A DNA stretch of 64,000 bases from Curtobacterium sp. BH-2-1-1 (GTDB taxonomy: Bacteria > Actinomycetota > Actinomycetes > Actinomycetales > Microbacteriaceae). The position numbers and the translations under genes were made by a program. Positions within the stretch are counted from its first letter, which is position 1. Every line of letters starts with the position of its first letter. Positions 61,353-64,000 of this stretch are shown piece by piece. The notes under the pieces are model-generated. The model ran no database searches, was not told the DNA's origin, and saw nothing but the letters and a program-made list of their open reading frames with translations. Where the stretch lies: positions 3,224,001 through 3,288,000 of the forward strand of contig NZ_CP017580.1 in NCBI RefSeq assembly GCF_001806325.1, written 5' to 3'.

Positions 61353-62470
61353 ACACCTACCTCTTCGCGGGCGGCGGCACCGCCGGCCACGTGAACCCGC
61401 TGCTCGCGGTCGCCGACCGGCTGACCGAGCGCGAGCCCGACGCCGAGGTCCTCGTCCTCGGCACCGCAGAGGGCCTCGAGTCCCGGCTCGTCCCGATGCG
61501 CGGCTACGAGCTGCTGACGATCCCGCGCCTGCCGTTCCCGCGCAAGCCGAACGCCGCTGCCCTCCGCTTCCCCGGCGGGTTCCTCGGCGCCGTCCGTCGG
61601 ATCGAGCAGATCATCCGCGAGCGCGAGGTCGACGTCGTCCTCGGTGTCGGGGGCTACGCGGCCGCACCGGCGTACATCGCCGCACGCCATACCGGCACCC
61701 CGATCGTCGTGCACGAGCAGAACGCCAAGCCCGGCCTGGCGAACCGCCTGGCAGCGTTCCTCACCGACCACGTGGGCGTGACCTTCTCGAACACGCGGCT
61801 CCGCCACGGCCGGGTCGTCGGCATGCCGCTCCGGCGCGAGATCGAGTCGCTCGACCGTCGTGCGAGCCGCGCAGAGGGCCTCGCCGAGTTCGGGCTCGAC
61901 CCCGCGCGACCGGTCCTGCTCGTCACGGGCGGGTCCTCCGGCGCGCGGAGCATCAACCGCACCGTGAACCGGAGCGCCGCGACGATCGTCGGTGCCGGCT
62001 GGCAGGTCCTGCACGTCGTCGGCGGGAAGTCCGACATCGGCCCGAGCGACCTCGACGGGTACCACGTGCTGCCGTACTGCGACCGGATGGACCTGGCGTA
62101 CGCCGCGAGCGACTTCGTGGTCTCGCGCGCCGGCGCCGGCATGGTCTGCGAGCTGACCGCCGTCGGGCTGCCGAGCGTCCTCGTGCCGTACCCTGTCGGC
62201 AACGGCGAGCAGCGGCACAACGCGAAGGACGTCGTCGACGCCGGGGGAGCGGTCCTCGTGGCCGACGCGGAATTCGACGAGGACTGGGTGACGTTCCAGC
62301 TGCTGAACACCCTGCAGGACCGGGCCCGCATCGCCGACATGACCGTCCGTGCCGGCAGCGTCGGACACCGCGACGGCGCCGACCGCATGACGGACCTCGT
62401 CCTCGACGCCGCGAAGCGCGCGACCGATGCGACGCGCGACGCGCACGACAGCACCACGGAGGAACGATGA
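61349..62470 (+). CDS. murG: UDP-GlcNAc:lipid I N-acetylglucosaminyltransferase MurG
   Basis: The 373-residue GT-B enzyme turns lipid I into lipid II at the inner membrane face. Signatures are [67 protein letters not shown] and the donor-site [24 protein letters not shown] with [19 protein letters not shown] 61349 overlaps the ftsW stop and its own stop overlaps murC (ATGA). Confidence 0.97.
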   Translation: MNTYLFAGGGTAGHVNPLLAVADRLTEREPDAEVLVLGTAEGLESRLVPMRGYELLTIPRLPFPRKPNAAALRFPGGFLGAVRRIEQIIREREVDVVLGVGGYAAAPAYIAARHTGTPIVVHEQNAKPGLANRLAAFLTDHVGVTFSNTRLRHGRVVGMPLRREIESLDRRASRAEGLAEFGLDPARPVLLVTGGSSGARSINRTVNRSAATIVGAGWQVLHVVGGKSDIGPSDLDGYHVLPYCDRMDLAYAASDFVVSRAGAGMVCELTAVGLPSVLVPYPVGNGEQRHNAKDVVDAGGAVLVADAEFDEDWVTFQLLNTLQDRARIADMTVRAGSVGHRDGADRMTDLVLDAAKRATDATRDAHDSTTEER

Positions 62471-63888
62471 CCATCAAGCCGGACCTGACGCAGCCGATCC
62501 CCGACGAACTCGGCACAGTCCACTTCGTCGGCATCGGCGGCTCCGGCATGAGCGGCATCGCCCGACTCTTCCTCGCCGCCGGCCACCGCGTGACCGGCAG
62601 CGACTCGCGCGAGACCGCCACCACCGGCACCATGCGTGACCTCGGTGCCGAGGTGCACATCGGCCACGACGCCGCGAACGTCGGCGACGCGGACACCATC
62701 GTCGTCACGAGCGCGCTCTGGCCGGACAACCCGGAGCTCCTCGAGGCCCAGCGCCGTGGCCTGCCGGTCCTGCACCGGTCGCAGGCCCTCGCCGCCCTCA
62801 TCGCCGAGCACCGCCTCGTCGCGGTCGCCGGCGCGCACGGCAAGACCACCTCGACCGGCATGATCGTCACCGCGCTCGTCGAGCTCGGGCTGGACCCGAG
62901 CTTCGTGAACGGTGGGGTCATCCAGTCCCTCGGCACGAGCTCGGCGCCCGGCTCGAGCGACCTGTTCGTCGTCGAGGCCGACGAGTCCGACGGCTCCTTC
63001 CTGCTCTACGACGTCGCGGTCGCCCTCATCACGAACGTCGACGCCGACCACCTCGACCACTACGGCAGCGAGGAGGCCTTCACCGAGGCCTTCGTCGAGT
63101 TCGCCGCGAAGGCGAGCGAGCGCGTCGTGATCTCGAGCGACGACGCCGGCGCGAAGGCGGTCACGGCCGGGATCCGCGCCCGCGAGGACGCGCCCGAGAT
63201 CGTCACCTTCGGCGAGGCCGTCGACGCCGACGTCCGGATCGAGGGGATCACCGAGTCCGCCGGGGTCGAGGTCGACTTCCGCGCCGCGGGCGAGGCGCAC
63301 CACCTGACGCTCCGGGTCCCCGGCCGCCACAACGCGATCAACGCCGTCGGCGCCTTCGCCGTCCTGACCGGACTCGGCGTCGCCGCCGAGGACGCGATCC
63401 GTGGCATCGAGGCCTTCGGCGGGACCCAGCGACGCTTCGAGCTGCACGGCGTCGAGCGCGGCGTCTCGGTCTACGACGACTACGCGCACCACCCGACCGA
63501 GGTGGCGGCGGCGCTCAAGGCCGCGCGGAACGTCGTGGGCGACGGCCGGATCATCGCGATCCACCAGCCGCATCTGTACTCGCGGACGCGCCTGATGGCC
63601 GGTGACTTCGCCAAGGTCTACGAGGAGCTCGCCGACCACACCGTCGTCCTCGACGTCTACGGCGCCCGCGAGGACCCGGAGCCCGGCGTCACCGGCGCCC
63701 TCGTGCAGGAGCGCTTCGCCGACCAGTCCCGCGTCGAGTTCCTGCCCGACTGGGACGAGGCCTCGGCGCGCGCGGCCGCGGTCGCGCGCGACGGCGACAT
63801 CATCATGACCCTGAGCTGCGGCGACGTGTACCGCATCATCCCGCAGGTGCTCAGCGCCCTCCACGACGACGGGGCGCTGTCCCGGTGA
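62467..63888 (+). CDS. murC: UDP-MurNAc:L-alanine ligase MurC
   Basis: The 473-residue Mur ligase catalyses the first amino acid addition. It starts [10 protein letters not shown], then [18 protein letters not shown] (UDP-MurNAc domain), the ATP loop [13 protein letters not shown] near residue 120, [10 protein letters not shown], and [19 protein letters not shown] in the C-terminal domain. ATG 62467 overlaps murG by four bases. The stop overlaps the ftsQ GTG (GTGA), which keeps the coupling through the cluster. Confidence 0.97.
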   Translation: MTIKPDLTQPIPDELGTVHFVGIGGSGMSGIARLFLAAGHRVTGSDSRETATTGTMRDLGAEVHIGHDAANVGDADTIVVTSALWPDNPELLEAQRRGLPVLHRSQALAALIAEHRLVAVAGAHGKTTSTGMIVTALVELGLDPSFVNGGVIQSLGTSSAPGSSDLFVVEADESDGSFLLYDVAVALITNVDADHLDHYGSEEAFTEAFVEFAAKASERVVISSDDAGAKAVTAGIRAREDAPEIVTFGEAVDADVRIEGITESAGVEVDFRAAGEAHHLTLRVPGRHNAINAVGAFAVLTGLGVAAEDAIRGIEAFGGTQRRFELHGVERGVSVYDDYAHHPTEVAAALKAARNVVGDGRIIAIHQPHLYSRTRLMAGDFAKVYEELADHTVVLDVYGAREDPEPGVTGALVQERFADQSRVEFLPDWDEASARAAAVARDGDIIMTLSCGDVYRIIPQVLSALHDDGALSR

Positions 63889-64000
63889 AGCGTCCCGAGG
63901 GGTTCGACGAGCGGCCGGCCCGTCCGGACGCACCTGCCGACGGCGCGGGCGCGCCCCGGCAGCGTCGTGCCCCGCTGATCCCGCGGCGTCCGTCCCGCGA
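63885..64000 (+). CDS. ftsQ: Cell division protein FtsQ, N-terminal fragment cut by the right edge
   Basis: Only the first 38 residues are present, [20 protein letters not shown] and on, a Pro/Arg-rich cytosolic tail as expected before the transmembrane helix and POTRA domain of FtsQ. The identity rests on its place directly after murC with a GTGA overlap, not on motifs. Confidence 0.75.
   Translation, partial: MKRPEGFDERPARPDAPADGAGAPRQRRAPLIPRRPSR

Overview
The window is about 64 kb of uniformly GC-rich DNA (roughly 70%) with GTG and TTG starts, overlapping stop/start codons and long meaningless open frames on the opposite strands. Gene content and order point to an actinobacterium of the family Microbacteriaceae, probably close to Curtobacterium. 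That is an inference from protein similarity as I recognise it and from the cell-wall genes, not from a database search. There is no tRNA, rRNA, CRISPR array, transposase, integrase or prophage gene, so the window is chromosomal backbone.

Left third (1-26813): small accessory metabolism and regulation. In order these are a cut S9 peptidase, a patatin-like lipase, a secreted trypsin-like protease, a GAF-like membrane protein, an HxlR-regulated oxidoreductase pair, an MFS exporter with a divergent LysR regulator, an aldo-keto reductase, a MarR/phosphoesterase pair, and a thiamine salvage operon thiM-thiE-thiD/tenA under a TPP riboswitch. A NUDIX-NYN fusion, an MFS/GntR pair, an APH-type kinase, a winged-helix protein, a J-domain protein, an Hsp15-like S4 protein and an HtrA-type protease follow.

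Middle (26973-38687): two FecCD iron-transport permeases behind a candidate iron box, the conserved garA-ftsR-merR trio, an orphan ParA ATPase, pyruvate carboxylase, peptide deformylase and a secreted protein of unknown function.

Right third (38688-64000): a block that parallels Mycobacterium tuberculosis Rv2187 down to Rv2151c. It holds a FadD15-type ligase, a ROK glucokinase, PlsC, class II DAHP synthase, a PknL-type PASTA kinase, a LysM protein, an Rv2175c-like protein, a polyprenyl synthase and a DUF3040 protein. The division and cell wall cluster follows: mraZ-rsmH-ftsL-ftsI-murE-murF-mraY-murD-ftsW-murG-murC-ftsQ, the last cut by the right edge. Together these make the lipid carrier, the peptidoglycan precursors and the septal synthase, with a kinase that senses wall fragments nearby.

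The most unusual content is non-coding. A family of GC-rich palindromes with the core GGGAGGCGCGGTGC sits at gene ends (eight intergenic copies, two of them perfect palindromes of 36 and 50 bp), with a ninth, diverged copy inside murF. Other, unrelated long inverted repeats fill most convergent junctions, and a triplicated inverted-repeat array lies next to the orphan parA. More than a dozen genes lack a Shine-Dalgarno and carry a -10-like hexamer six to nine bases before the start codon, as expected for leaderless messages. Candidate operators were read for HxlR, LysR, GntR, DtxR/IdeR, MtrA and MraZ. I did not find a self-contained new defence or mobile system here.
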